Of a DNA stretch of 64,000 bases, positions 43,141 through 54,865 are shown in pieces. The notes below the pieces were generated by a model that worked only from the letters and a program-made list of their open reading frames with translations, was not told the DNA's origin and searched no databases. Made by a program: the position numbers and the translations under genes. Each line of letters begins with the position of its first letter. Within the stretch, counting starts at the first letter, position 1. Source of the stretch: Curvularia sp. ZM96 (lineage: Eukaryota > Ascomycota > Dothideomycetes > Pleosporales > Pleosporaceae); NCBI GenBank assembly GCA_022457065.1, contig JAJGBQ010000005.1, positions 2,666,001 to 2,730,000 on the forward strand, in the 5' to 3' direction.

Positions 43141-44130
43141 ATGGAGAACAACCTTCTCATGCTTACTGACAGGACAACAGACACGATCAGCGAGGCCTTT
43201 CCTTTACTTCGCGATACATTGGAAAGGCGACCATACCAAGCATACTGCACTACAGAAGCCTCATCATGTCCATCGAGTCCAGACCAGTTTGTTCCAAGTC
43301 CATTGCGGGTGGCAAAGGTGCATTCACATCAAATCGACGTTGCCACACAAGCTCTACATATTGACTCTTCTGAACAAGGAAATTCCTTCAACTCCGATCG
43401 AAATGCGAAAGAAATTGCTGAGAAGCATCTCAATTTGTCAGAATCTGTCTCGGAGAAGGAATACAACGGGGACGCTGGGCAAGGTATGACTCGAAAGGCG
43501 TTGCTTCACAATTTCTCATCGGTGACTTCAGATTACATTGCACCGCTCAACATCAGACGAGGCGGCCACTCGTTAGCGAAAGGCGAAGTGACAGTGTACG
43601 ACCAAATCTCGTCGAGTCCGCAGCTGCAACCGTCGAGATACGTTGATGGCGCTACAAAGCACAAGACAACACGCAAGCCGATGCCATACAATGGAGGAAG
43701 TGCAACAACAAACCGCCGCCCTGATCCTCGAGACTTTGACCTCGCTTCTCCAACATCACACAGAAATAGCCATGAGACCTCACTCACAAACTCCATACCT
43801 TTGAAAGCACGTCCTAAGTCCGCGCTCTATCTGTCAACAAATATACAGAATGGTCCGCGACCGCCCCCTTGGGGCTCTGACGACAACCTTGCGCTGCAGC
43901 GCCGGATACGGAGCGAGTTGAGAGATCGAGCACAGATCCTTGCTAGCGACACAGTGCCGACCCCTACGCCGAATTATAAAAAGTTGTCTTCTCCTGGACA
44001 CATGACTAAGGGCCTATCGAGAGAGGTAGAAGAGTACAGGCAGCAGATCCTCAACGTGTATCCGGACATGACGCTCGATGGAAATGTCGGCGAAGATAAG
44101 GGAGGATGTAGTTGCTGTGTGGTAATGTGA
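43141..44130 (+). CDS. Disordered protein with a C-terminal CaaX (CVVM) prenylation box
   Basis: A 329-aa frame from ATG 43141; the frame upstream has only non-ATG starts. It is Ser/Thr-, Pro- and Arg-rich with no folded domain visible. A late helix (GLSREVEEYRQQILNVYP) precedes the end, GGCSCCVVM. The last four residues fit CaaX with Met as X, favouring farnesylation, and the neighbouring cysteines could be palmitoylated, so membrane attachment is likely. Function unknown. The next gene downstream, same strand, is also disordered and ends in a CaaX box. Confidence 0.7.
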   Translation: MENNLLMLTDRTTDTISEAFPLLRDTLERRPYQAYCTTEASSCPSSPDQFVPSPLRVAKVHSHQIDVATQALHIDSSEQGNSFNSDRNAKEIAEKHLNLSESVSEKEYNGDAGQGMTRKALLHNFSSVTSDYIAPLNIRRGGHSLAKGEVTVYDQISSSPQLQPSRYVDGATKHKTTRKPMPYNGGSATTNRRPDPRDFDLASPTSHRNSHETSLTNSIPLKARPKSALYLSTNIQNGPRPPPWGSDDNLALQRRIRSELRDRAQILASDTVPTPTPNYKKLSSPGHMTKGLSREVEEYRQQILNVYPDMTLDGNVGEDKGGCSCCVVM

Positions 44131-44977
44131 GGAGTAGTTGGCCTCATATCGTGTTCTCGCAAAGGAATGGCTGGTGTCCAAACGAGGTTTGGCGCAGTGT
44201 CGCTGACAATCAGTGGCGAGGACAGGAACATCGAGAGGTGGAAGCGATCATTACCATGAACGCTATCTCAAGGACACCACAGCCGAGACGGAGCGTGTCA
44301 TCAGCCTGTTCTTTGAACTCAACAGCGGAAATGCCTCACTGTTCGATTACATATTGTAGCTAACACGTGTTTCACGCCTCTTTTCTTGTCGCATGTATCG
44401 GATATCGCAAACACTACTTCTACAGTGAGGGTTGTGCTTCTAATATATACCCAACCAATCATTCAACCCAGAGTAGGTGTGCCATATAGTGCCGCGGTCT
44501 TTGCATTATAAAAAAGCCACCAATGACGTATCTTTGTGTAACAATGCCACATCGCCCTCCGAAACTCTGCTTGGCTTTCGGAATATCGTATCGTAGAAGC
44601 CGCTTTTAAATTTTCTAGACGAAACTGCATCAACTTATGTTTCATCAGTAAGTTCTCGAAGATATGCCCTTTTTCGATACCGAGGCTACAAACTTGATTG
44701 TAGCTGGTTGTACATACGTAGAGCAACAGCACCTAGATTGAACTGCAGAGAGGATGTATGTATTTGAAGACATATATGTGCTGTCATGAGGGTCGTCCCA
44801 TCTATTTCCCTTTCACCTACCGCGTCAGCTCGGCCGTTTGCTCTTGTGAAGTCACATGTGCTATACTCTCTTTGCCACTCATCAGTGTCACACAGCCGCT
44901 CACTCACCGACATCACACATATCCTTTTCCACAACACCCTCGACATCAGCTACATGTTCGGTATCAAGTGCCTATGA
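44131..44977. other. Intergenic, nothing seen
   Basis: Between the two CaaX-tailed genes. The 147-codon + frame at 44758-45201 overlaps the start of the second gene in another frame and is treated as a shadow. Confidence 0.5.
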
Positions 44978-46255
44978 ATGCATACAACAAAAATGACAAC
45001 GCATTTTCGTCCGCGCCCATCAACCTCTGCTCCACAAAGCCCAGCTCGCCCAGGATCGGCTCGCCCGACTATCCGCGCTATCATGCCTTCTCCACCGCAA
45101 GACTCGAGTGGCGCTACGAATGGAAGCCGCGCTCAGTCAGAGAAGCCACATGTTGCGTCGCCAGAGGGGAAAGAGCAGCCGTTGATGCGACCGCGGAGTG
45201 AGGAGATATCACGAGCGCGCAACCATAGTCTCAAAGGTGAAGAAATTGGAACCGCGCACGATGCAACTAGGAATCATGGACTGCTGCAAAGCGGCGGCCC
45301 AGTGATGGCAAGAAGATCTCCTATCAAACGACAATATCGGAGTAAAAGCCGCAGAGGCAGAACGAACACTTCGCCGACAACACGATCTTCGCAACGCAAA
45401 ATACTAGACAACGACCGAACCGACAAAACGGAAGATGGAAGTGACGATAACAAGCAATATGAAGCCAAGAAAGTGCAGGGCTACCATAACAAAGAAATAT
45501 CCGTCGACTGTCCCGACACGCCTACTCCAATGACTTTGTCACAAAAGAGATCTGCATATCTTCCTTTAGTTTCACCAACCCCAATAGTACTTCCCGAGTG
45601 CTCCTTGACTGCAGAATCCAGTCCCGACGCCGTGTCCACCGCTGCCAAATCAGCAGTAAACCAAGGGCCATCTCCCAACCCCAACGCCTCTAGTACCAAC
45701 GTCAAGAAACCGCTGGCGGATGATACCATGCAACGGACGAATCCGCTTGCACAGCACCCGCACATCCACTCGCACATCAGCCTGGCCGATAACATAGACG
45801 AGAAAACCAAACCAACGGCACCGCAACCACTCAGAAAGACCTACCACCTCCCCTTCAACACGAACCCCCAGACTACAGTGCCACAGACAAACGCGGTTCA
45901 TCCAGCACCACCTCAAACCCGCGTCCAGGCCGCAGCCCGCAAGCCCATCCCAGCATCCTCCACCCCAGCCCGACACCTCACCTCCCTCTCCGGAGTCTCC
46001 AACAACTCAGACGGCACAACGCAGTCTCAACGCAGCGTCTTCAGCACGCCGGGCCGAGACGAGCTAGAGCGGAAAAAAGCGATGGTGGAGGTGGACGAGG
46101 GTCCGTTTGGGAGGGTGGTAAGTGTTGCGCAGCTGAATGAAGCGAGGAGGGTAGTGAGTGGAGGAGAGGTGAGCGATGACGATGAAGAGTACGGTGGGAA
46201 GGATAGGAAGAGGGAGAAGAGGTGTGGGATGAGTGTGGGGTGCAGTGTTATGTGA
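44978..46255 (+). CDS. Disordered protein with a C-terminal CaaX (CSVM) prenylation box
   Basis: An intronless 425-aa frame, with another ATG out of frame four bases earlier. Low-complexity Pro/Ser/Thr/Arg composition, several SPxR-type phosphosites (RRSPIKRQYRSKSRRGR) and a C-terminal segment more ordered than the rest (DELERKKAMVEVDEGPFGRVVSVAQLNEARRVV) followed by an acidic-basic tail ending CGMSVGCSVM. CSVM is a CaaX box suited to farnesyl transfer. No family recognised. The shared tail type and position next to the preceding gene suggest the two may be distant paralogues or work at the same membrane. Confidence 0.7.
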   Translation: MHTTKMTTHFRPRPSTSAPQSPARPGSARPTIRAIMPSPPQDSSGATNGSRAQSEKPHVASPEGKEQPLMRPRSEEISRARNHSLKGEEIGTAHDATRNHGLLQSGGPVMARRSPIKRQYRSKSRRGRTNTSPTTRSSQRKILDNDRTDKTEDGSDDNKQYEAKKVQGYHNKEISVDCPDTPTPMTLSQKRSAYLPLVSPTPIVLPECSLTAESSPDAVSTAAKSAVNQGPSPNPNASSTNVKKPLADDTMQRTNPLAQHPHIHSHISLADNIDEKTKPTAPQPLRKTYHLPFNTNPQTTVPQTNAVHPAPPQTRVQAAARKPIPASSTPARHLTSLSGVSNNSDGTTQSQRSVFSTPGRDELERKKAMVEVDEGPFGRVVSVAQLNEARRVVSGGEVSDDDEEYGGKDRKREKRCGMSVGCSVM

Positions 46256-46918
46256 GATTTGCAGGGAAGGGGAAGTCTAGGGTGGGGTTGTGGAGGGAGA
46301 GCGGACCTGATGGGTACGATTTTGCGAGTGCTCGGATACAGAGGCTTGGACGTGTGTGAATTCTGTATACTAGGTTGTTTGTTTGTTCAGAAGCGATGGA
46401 ATGATGTCAAATAGAGCAGGGACATCGAGTTCTTACGAAGAACACTAGCAAAGAAATCCTGAAAATATTTTAAATATTTGACAATTCAATTGACTCATCG
46501 CTCGAACAGTGAAATTCGCATTCAAGCGACTGCAAACCATTATATGCTTGGCACTTGACTGCAAATGAGAATGGTCGTGGGGCGGCCCGCCACCCAAAGA
46601 CTGAATACAAAAGCACGACCCTTTGACTTAGACAGAATGAGAACGGCTCTCTGTGCCTTGTGAGTCCCAACGAAGATAGTTCTGGTACACTGGTTGACTA
46701 GCACAGGATCTCGGAGTCCTCTCTACACATGCAAGGCCGACTGGCATTTGCTAGGCTGTTCGAGAGAGACATTTCTACCATTTGACAATACCTCATTAAG
46801 CGCTAGAGACAAAGAAAGACTTCGCGGGTTCATTTACAACAGTCGAAACCTCAGTTGCTCGTAAGGTATTAACAAAAGGAAACGTAATGCTCACGACGCA
46901 AATCTGGCGTGCTGAAAA
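46256..46918. other. Convergent spacer, nothing seen
   Basis: 3' ends of the second CaaX gene and of the membrane-protein gene. No frame or repeat of note. Confidence 0.5.
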
Positions 46919-47868
46919 CTAATTTCGCTTTTTGGACGAAGGTTCTGAAATCCTGTCGAGAGCTTCGAGGATGTCGGTGCCAAAGACAATCGTCATGTAT
47001 GCAGGGAAAATGATCCAAAGGCCACTTGAGAGGTAATTAGTCCAATGTTCCTATTGATACAATACGCGTAGAAAAAGGAACAAAGACTTACTTCATGATG
47101 CCGTAGAGTGTAATGACAGTAAACCAGTCGTTGTGCCTGATGTTAGCAAAGTCGGAGAAATATTCGTTCAAGTCTGTTCTTATCAGCACATGCTGTCGCC
47201 TAGGCCGCACATCCAATGTACTCACAATACAACATGGTCTTGCTAAGCGTCATAACAGCGGCAGTGAAGCCGATAATGAGTGCACGGTTGCCGGCCTTAC
47301 CGCGCACCTTGATACCACCGGAGAAAAATCCACCTTTGCCTTCCACACCAGTACCGCTGGGTGTGGGCAGGCCATGGTTGTATATTATCATTGCGTACAA
47401 TCCGTATAGAGTGAGCTCGATCGCGTTGAGCACGCCCTGCGCCGCGCCAAATCCATCGCGATTTTCCCATCCGGGCCATCCGTATACATGGTCAATGGAT
47501 GCGTAGAGTTCGTAAGGCTTCCATATCGGCCATTGGATTGCGCCACCGGCCATGGTATGCGGGCGCAGAAGAATGTATAGGGTGTCCCAGAGCACAAGCG
47601 GCATGGATATGTACAGCCATACAACGGTAAGCTTCGACGCTGTATGGCACCACGTGGGTTCGTTGATTTCGGCAGGAGAAGGAGGACTGATTTCCGACGC
47701 AGCATTCGAGACGGCGCGCTTGGCCAGCAGCTTTGCGCCAGTTGGTGATAAGTCGAAGTCTGGTGGCGCAGGCGACGCAGTTGAGTTGCGCGATCGCGGC
47801 GCCTTCTTGGTAGGTGACGCTTCGGCGGCGGGAAAGTCGCCTTGGGGGTGTGAGCGCGTAGACACCAT
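46919..47868 (-). CDS. Multi-pass membrane protein, EXPERA/EBP-like (tentative)
   Basis: Three exons (47868-47226, 47173-47092, 47024-46919) close to 276 aa. The second acceptor was chosen after a CTAAT branch so that the frame enters GLWIIFPAYMTIVFGTDIL; the nearer AG breaks the frame. Four to five transmembrane helices start at about residue 88 (LTVVWLYISMPLVLWDTLYILLRPH), with DHVYGWPGWENRDGF between. The helix with an embedded Asp followed by Tyr and RPH recalls the EXPERA fold (sterol isomerase, sigma-2 receptor), but I cannot prove this. The N-terminal 75 residues are Ser/Pro-rich and cytosolic in appearance. Homologues are common in ascomycetes and often misnamed as transcription factors. 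Confidence 0.78.
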
Positions 47869-48597
47869 CTTTCGGCAGTGTGAGACTGGAATACAGAGGC
47901 CAAGGGAGGGCAATTGATAGCGTTCGCAATCGTAATGGTAGAACAACAGAAAGGTAAACAGAAGATGTGATGTGTTCTGATGATACCGCGGGTGTCTCTA
48001 GCACTGAGCCAATGAGGGGTTGGCCCCGCGCCACCCGGTTGGTTTGCGCTTTCCCTGGCACTTCATCCGCCAATTGAAGACCGGTCTGGGGCTTAGCGGC
48101 TTGGCTCACAACTTAAATCCGAGTCTTGTTACGCTCATTGTTAGGCAATGAATTCCGAGTGACATTCTTCGTAACATTGAACTATTTCGTGTTATTTGAA
48201 GCTCAGGCTGCGTTAGACGACAGGCGCAAGTGTCGTGGTAGGCTTGCTCCCTTCATAGGCATATTTCACTTTGTCAGACACATAAATACACCCAGATGAA
48301 GTCATCAAGATGTACCAGAATCAAATATCACGACGGTGATGTCAGGCTAAACATTCAATCGATTGCGAAGACACTTCCAGGGTTTTCTGAGGATGCGGAC
48401 AGTAGAAGAGAGGTTTTCATGAGATACAAGATTCGGAATAGACTACGTCCGATGAACGCTATCTACTGTTGATATATCCCAATCAGAGTATCTAATGCCC
48501 AGCTTCAAGCGCTTGACATCTAGCATCGTCAGAAAGTCACAAAAGTGACTCGGATCAAAATGTTTTGAACGCGAAATACCCGCCTGCTTTGAGGCTT
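47869..48597. other. Intergenic, nothing seen
   Basis: Promoter of the membrane-protein gene and 3' flank of the next gene. No element noticed. Confidence 0.5.
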
Positions 48598-49964
48598 CTA
48601 GCGCGTAGTCATAATGTCACGCAGCATCTCCGCCTCGTCGGCCGTGACAGTCATGAGACCAGAGCTAGCATCACCCAACTTCTTCCTGAGTGAGGCAGCC
48701 GTACGCCTCTCATGCGCCTCACGCTCATGTCGCTCTGTCTCGTTCTTCTCCTGATGCTGGCGGCGCTCTTCCTCCCGATTTTCCGCACGCTGCTTTGCTT
48801 TACGCGCGAAGACTTTATCAGCAACTTCCATGGCCTTCTTCAGACGAGTGTGCTCTTCCAAGAATTTTTCAAATTCTTCTGGATCAGGGATCCTTCCTTT
48901 CAAGCGTTCGTAACGGAGATGGTTGACCATGGCAGTCCAAAGGGGATGCCTGTCCCCAGTAGCGTTTTTCTCAACGATAGCAATCTCTTCATAACTTGGA
49001 AGACATGTCTTCAAGTAGTTGAGGTACTCAGCTCGGGTGTGCCTGCAGTATCTCTCCATGCGTAACAAGCGAGCAACGCACAGCACTGCAACGTCGTCTT
49101 CAAAACTTTTCTGGGCTGGAACAGCGTAGGCCTCGAACTCATTACAAGTTTCATGCATCCACTCGACGAGCAAGAAATGGACAGCACTAGAGGGAACCTC
49201 GCTGTTTGTGAAGTAGTACTCCAGTGACACGGGATGCTTGGAGAAGTGCTGCTGCAAAGAGGCAGATGCCGCCATTGCGGCCCGTTTGTAGATTCCTGTA
49301 ACAGACGTGTTGCCGATACGGATATTTATTTGTGGGCCAGTGAGAAGAGCTTGGCGCTGAGGACGGATCATTTCTAGAAGATTGTCGAGGGGTTGATCGA
49401 CGATAGCAGAAGCACCAGAGCTTGGAGAAGTTGCAGCAGAATTCTCAGGATGTGATGAGCCATTGTTCTCAGCGGTATCTGAGTAGGTTCCTTGGTAAGA
49501 GAGGGTTGCTTTCGAGTGCGAGAGTGGTCGAGCCGGTGAAGAAGACTCTGAAGACAGTGGTACGATCTTTTTCGCCTCAGCCTCCGTGTTGAGTGATTCA
49601 GGAGACACTCCCGACTTGCCTGCCAGCTGAACATTAGCCTCTCTTGAACGTCCCAAGGTGATACATTTCCCTTACGTACCATGCTGAGGCTCTTGCTTAG
49701 ACTTCGAGGGAGTTTCCCCAGTTTGCACCTGCTTTTGGACAGCATTGTTTTCTCCCGGCTTGGTGGCATCGGCGGCGAGGCGCTCAGCCTTCTTTGCGGC
49801 CTTACGACGACGAATCTTTGCAGACTTGGAAACGCTGTCACCCCGACCTTGACCTGCAGGTGGATCAACTCTGCAGTGTTGTAAGCACAATCTCAGTTCG
49901 TAATGTACTGGTGAACTCACCCGCCGCCAGGAACGAAGGCGTTCGTCATTTGATTTGTTGACAT
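48598..49964 (-). CDS. Unknown protein with basic N-terminus and C-terminal coiled coil
   Basis: Three exons (49964-49921, 49870-49680, 49619-48598) close to 418 aa. The second acceptor (49620) was chosen from several AGs because it gives a 60-nt intron after a CTAAT branch and keeps frame. The start MSTNQMTNAFVPGGG leads into a basic stretch (KSAKIRRRKAAKKAERL). Residues about 155-330 are folded: QINIRIGNTSVTGIYKRAAM, then FLLVEWMHETCN and CVARLLRMERYCRHTRAEYL. This layout resembles fungal BTB/POZ-type proteins, but the match is weak. The C-terminal 90 residues are a highly charged coiled coil (KAKQRAENREEERRQ...). No catalytic motif seen. Confidence 0.65.
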
Positions 49965-51266
49965 TGCGTTTCCGGCTCTATGGAGAAGACTTTTTAGAGC
50001 GGGTGACTCAATCTTATCTTTCCAGAACCGAGATCTTATCCCTTTTTTTTCTATGAACAAAGACCAATTAGCCTTGCCAATCTGAGTTTGTGGCCTCCAG
50101 GAATAGATGTGCAGATCCAAGCAATGTAGGCGTAGAGGTTGAATTTCGGTTCGTGCGAGGCTTGCAAAAAGGTAACCGTGTATTGAGAAAAGGCGACACA
50201 GGTCAAACACGAAGGAAACTAATATAACAGGCCAGTGAGCTCAAGCTGTTTTATTTTGCAAACGGAAGGAGTAGTGGCACACGTGCTTGTGCAACTACCC
50301 GGAACGGAAGAACATTGAATGGGCGCGCAAACGACAGGAAGCAAACCCTGCAGGAACAGTGAAGGCGAAATTAGTCTCATTGGTGTAGTCCGTTTACGCT
50401 TTTTGAAACAGTCCAGTAGCATTCTTCGATGCGTCAAAATCTGATTGCGTCATTAGTGAAAAAGTTCAACACTACCATTCTTCAGCATTGTAAGAGACTA
50501 GCCTCCTCGTTGACCACTAATTAGAAAGTAAGAAATTGTACAAAAGAATCCAACCACCTTGGAAGCAGGTGAGGATACAAACTACAGTCCCTCACTTCCG
50601 GATCGTCTACGATCTTGCTGCGTAACAACAGAGATATAGTCACCGAGTCACTGTCTAAATACGTATCCTCCAATTAAGAAGCAGGCAGAGATGCTCAAGA
50701 ATTGATGAGAATTCGTTCAGTTAACGACGATTCAAAATCTACCAAGCAAACAACAAACAATAAGGGACCAGTAAGGGATATTTCAAAATCTAGATCACTT
50801 AAGCCTTCACAGTGCAATGTCGTAGAGACAAGCCTAGAGCAAGGAATACTCAATACACCCTCACCATCTTCACATATCGCTTATCGCTCCAGCAAAGTAA
50901 ACAGCTATGTCAAGTAAAGCAGAGAGAAAGACACCAGCGAGTAGATAAAAATTCACCTCAACAAGACAATCTCGTGAAAGTTATTACGACAACATCTTGA
51001 CTTCCCACGCGCAAAGCGACCGAGATTGAGCAGCTCCCTAAGAGCCGACGCGATGCAGACTAGTCAGCAAACAAAAGCAAACCCGCCCCTGCAGCATGTG
51101 GTCGATGCGTCTCGGGCCGCTATCGGAAAAGCACATTCAACTAGGGCCGTTTTCTTCTGGAATCTTTGTTTTGCTACTTTGTTTATTCTGCAAGGGTAGT
51201 TTGCATTTGTGTGTGCCACTATCGTAATGCAAGAAGCAACAACACCACGCTAGACATTCCCATTCC
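49965..51266. other. Intergenic, about 1.3 kb, nothing seen
   Basis: AT content rises between about 50400 and 51000. Only short overlapping frames; no repeat partner was found in this window. Confidence 0.5.
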
Positions 51267-52112
51267 TTACTCTGGGTACACCATCTTCCGCCCGACACCA
51301 CCATCCACCACTATCTCCTGGCCCGTCACAAACTCATTGCTCATTGCGTAATCTACCGCCTTGGCAATATCTTCTACCTTGCCCACCCTCCCTGCAGGAT
51401 GCCAAGCTGTGTCGTCCTCTGTCAACCCCTCTTCCCACTTGGTTCCCTTTTCATCTCCAGTTTTACTTTCATTCACGACATGAATCCACCCAGGGATAAT
51501 TGCATTCACCCTAATCTTATGCCTGTGCCCCAGCGACACACACATTGACTGAGTTAGCCCCAAAAGCCCCGCTTTCACTGCAGAGTACGCTTCATGATTC
51601 TCCTCTGCCTGATAAGCGCGGGTCGACGACATGTTGATAATCGTGCCCGGCGAATTCGGTGTCGAGCGGCCCGCTGCCAGAAGCGGGACGCACAGGCGAC
51701 TTAGCATAAACGGCGCAGTGAGTCCAATCGCGATTTTCAAATCCCATTCTTTCTCCATGTCCTCTCCCTGCGCTTCCATGCGACGGTCCTTCGAGATGCT
51801 GAGATCTGTCGGGAACGCATTGTTAATCAGGACATCAAGCTTGCCGTTAAACTTTTGCTTGACTTCGTCCACGGCGGCTTTGAGTTGATTGCGCGAGCTG
51901 AGGTCGCATTGGAGCGCGTGCCAGTTTTGCTTGTGGCCGTTGGACCATTCTTGCGCTCGTGTTTTCACATGCTCGAGTTCTTCTTGGTTTGAGTCTAGGA
52001 TGATGACTTCGTGGCCGGCTGTTAGGAGGTGTCTGAAAAGGCCACGTCCGATGCCCCTTGCGCCGCCAGTGAGTAGGACTTTGAGGTGTTGAGGTGTTGT
52101 GTTCATGGCCAT
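51267..52112 (-). CDS. Short-chain dehydrogenase/reductase
   Basis: An intronless 281-aa frame, the usual classical-SDR length. The cofactor motif TGGARGIG is at about residues 15-22, DxN-type acidic ILDSNQEE after strand 2 (Asp suggests NAD(H) over NADP(H)), NNA at about 94-96, INMSS with the catalytic Ser, and YSAVK with Tyr and Lys. The end, VTGQEIVVDGGVG, is the standard SDR finish. Substrate cannot be told from sequence. No signal peptide; cytosolic. Confidence 0.92.
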   Translation of the reverse strand: MAMNTTPQHLKVLLTGGARGIGRGLFRHLLTAGHEVIILDSNQEELEHVKTRAQEWSNGHKQNWHALQCDLSSRNQLKAAVDEVKQKFNGKLDVLINNAFPTDLSISKDRRMEAQGEDMEKEWDLKIAIGLTAPFMLSRLCVPLLAAGRSTPNSPGTIINMSSTRAYQAEENHEAYSAVKAGLLGLTQSMCVSLGHRHKIRVNAIIPGWIHVVNESKTGDEKGTKWEEGLTEDDTAWHPAGRVGKVEDIAKAVDYAMSNEFVTGQEIVVDGGVGRKMVYPE

Positions 52113-52573
52113 TTTCTGAGCGCTTGGATGAAGGCGTTGTGTTAGAGGCTTTGGCCTTTTGGAGTGAGCTTATCTTGGGGTTTGATTAAACCGAATTAGA
52201 ATGTGTTGATTTGGATTAGCGGAATGATTACAAAGAACACAGCGTCTTGTTAGAGAAATATTGCAGGACAGAGAAGTGTGCAGTATCCTTCCATGCGTCC
52301 CCGGAGAAATAGTGCCCGGAATGACGTCACCCCAGAGACACCATGAGGATGTAGTTCCACTGCTGCATTGCAGCTTTCGTACTGACATTCGCTGTTTACA
52401 TCACAAATCAACTCACAGTTTTGCAAGTAAACAAACGATTGTAGGTCCCAAAAGGATATAATTGAACAATAAAAAGGCCGTTTGAAGCTAGAATCCTAGA
52501 AGATCCTTCACCCCACAACCCAATTAGTCCTTTAAATGTATATATACACAAAGGTAGAAAGGTAAAAGATTAT
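52113..52573. other. Intergenic, nothing seen
   Basis: Separates the SDR promoter from the 3' end of the multicopper oxidase. No element noticed. Confidence 0.5.
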
Positions 52574-54865
52574 CTATAGTCCCGAGTCAATCTGATTGAT
52601 GATGTTCTCTGCGGTATACGCATCCCACTCATCGCAAATCCTAAACACGTCCTCATCGAACTCCTGGGCCCGGATGTCATCTGGGCGCTCCAAGATCTGC
52701 ATGAACAAGCCACCGCTAACGTGCCATGCGAGATGGCAGTGAAGTGGCCAGGCGCCCGGGTTGTCCTGCACAAACTGCAGCACCATGTAAGATGGCTCGA
52801 CGACTCCGCTGACGTTGCGCGCATTCTGCATCTGGTGCACATCGCGGCGCAGAGTGTTCTCTGGGTTGGTGACAGTGCCATCCCACTCGCCGTAACCTTC
52901 AGCCAGGACGTGGAAGTCGTGTCCGTGGAGGTGCATTGGGTGACCACCAATGAGACCGTGGTTCACGAGATGGAAGCGAACGTTCTTTGCGCCAGGGAAT
53001 TGGTACACGTTTGACTCGGCCGGGAATTGGGTCTCGCCATTCTTCGCTTTGAGGAGCGTTGGGTCGTTGAAGTTGCCACGGTAAGTGCTGTTGTTAAGAT
53101 ACCAGATGAAGTTTGTACCGTTGGAGCGGAATTCGAAGTCAACGCGTTCAACGTGGTCAGGCTCTTCCAAGGGGATCTTGCACAGTGGGATGCCAAGGTC
53201 GATGGGGTCGTTCTTGCACTGCTCCAGTTGCGCTTGGGTAACGTCCGAGACGGTTTGCGGGATAGCGTCGGTGTCGGCGTCCTCGTAGTAAACCGCCGCG
53301 AGGGCATTTGGCGAGATACCATCAGTAAGCGTGCAGCGGAAACCTCGAGCGAGTTGAGAGCGCATCCAGAAAGTGTCACTGGGACTGCCAACCGCCTCGA
53401 CGATAACGTCAGAGCGTTGGCCAACTGCAAGAGTGACAACGTTGGTCGTGTATGGCTCAATGGGAATAAAGTCAACAGAAATAACCTTCAAGACGTGTCC
53501 GTCGATACTGAACTTCTGGTTGCCCTCAGCACCCATGTTGATGAGACGCAACAGATGCTTCTTGCCGGATTGGAACTTGAACTTGGATACGCCGGCATTG
53601 GGTGTGCAAGGTAAGGTTGTGTTAGCACAGGGGTAGTTCATGCGTCCATTGATCAAGTTGTTGTTCGACGGAGGGAATCTGCCTTGCATGGTACCCTCTA
53701 CCAAAGAGTAGTAGTCAGCATGGAACCAATCCTCGAGAACGATGGGGCCAATGTCGATGTCGTATTCCTCGTGCTTTGGTCCGTAAATGACCATTGGGCC
53801 ATGCGCACCACCGGAGTACTGAGCACTGTAGTGGCCTGAGCAGGTCAGTATGAAACTCGAAAATAGTCATCAACTTCTGGAACTTACTGTGGTACCATGA
53901 TGTTCCGTATCGATCAGCGCGGAACAGCATTTCCTGGTAGCCGCCGTTGGGTGTAATAGGGCACTGGGCTACTGCAGGGACTCCATCGTACCAGCTGGTC
54001 TGCGTCTGGAGAAGACCGTGCGGGTGAAGTGTAGTACCTTCGTCGGTAAGATCGTTTGTAACCCTCCATAGGATCCAGTCACCCCTATAAGAGTCAGCTA
54101 GAAGAAAATACATACTCTATTTTTCACTCACCAGTTGGCCTCGACAAGCGGGCCAGGGAACTGGCCATTGATTGTCAAACCATTCCTGGTCACACCATCT
54201 GGTGCGATGGTTTGGTATGCAATATGAAGATCGTAAGTCCTCGTTACACCAGTGTCGGGCATGGTAGGGCATAGAGGGTCTGTCCCAGGGGTACCAGTAG
54301 GCCCGGGGGTGCCAGTAGGCCCAGCGGTGTACGTCTTTGAAACGTTCAAAGAGACATATCCTGATCCGACCGCGGTAGGATACGGAGGCCTAGCGATCGA
54401 CTTGGTGGCCCATGGGTGCGTGTAGTTTGAATGGCCACCCGGAAGACCATCAACGGGAAGGTGCGGGTTGTCAATTGATCCCCATTGCGAGTTTCCACAC
54501 TGCTCGACGCTTGGAAGTGCAGGTACGAGCTTGTCGGTGCCTTTCGGGATCCAGCATGGTCCGTCGTACGAGTCTTTCGCTGGACCACCGTATGGATAAG
54601 GCGGAGTTGGCATAGGAGGAGGGTAGAGTTCGCCATGAGAAGGCTTGCCTGGCCACTCGAACGGAAGTGGAATGTCATTGTAAGGATTGTAGTAGGGTCC
54701 GCCGTGTCCATGCTCGTTGGTGGTGGGCCGAGCAGTGGCATACTCGGTGACGGTAGCAGTCACTACATGGCAAGCAGACGGGATCTGAAACTCGGACGGT
54801 GTAGCTGCATGATAGACAGAAGAAATTGATGCTGAGGCAGCAAGGTAAGGACTGTAGGCGACCAT
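52574..54865 (-). CDS. Multicopper oxidase (laccase-like) with a long N-terminal extension
   Basis: Three exons (54865-54132, 54084-53888, 53835-52574) close to 730 aa; ordinary ascomycete laccases are about 560-620. Copper motifs: H265-P-H267-G (normally HWHG), WYHSHYS at about 309-314, HPMHLHGHDF from 609, and HCHLAWH at about 676-682 with Leu ten residues after the Cys, an axial residue typical of higher-potential type 1 copper. It oxidises phenols or similar donors and reduces O2 to water. Residues 1-210 precede the first cupredoxin domain: Pro/Gly/Tyr-rich with a GPTGTPGPTGTPGT repeat, followed by the usual TYDLHIAYQTIAPDG start. The ATG at 54865 is the first after a TATA-like element at 54993-55000; I see no clear signal peptide, so secretion is uncertain. 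Confidence 0.88.
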
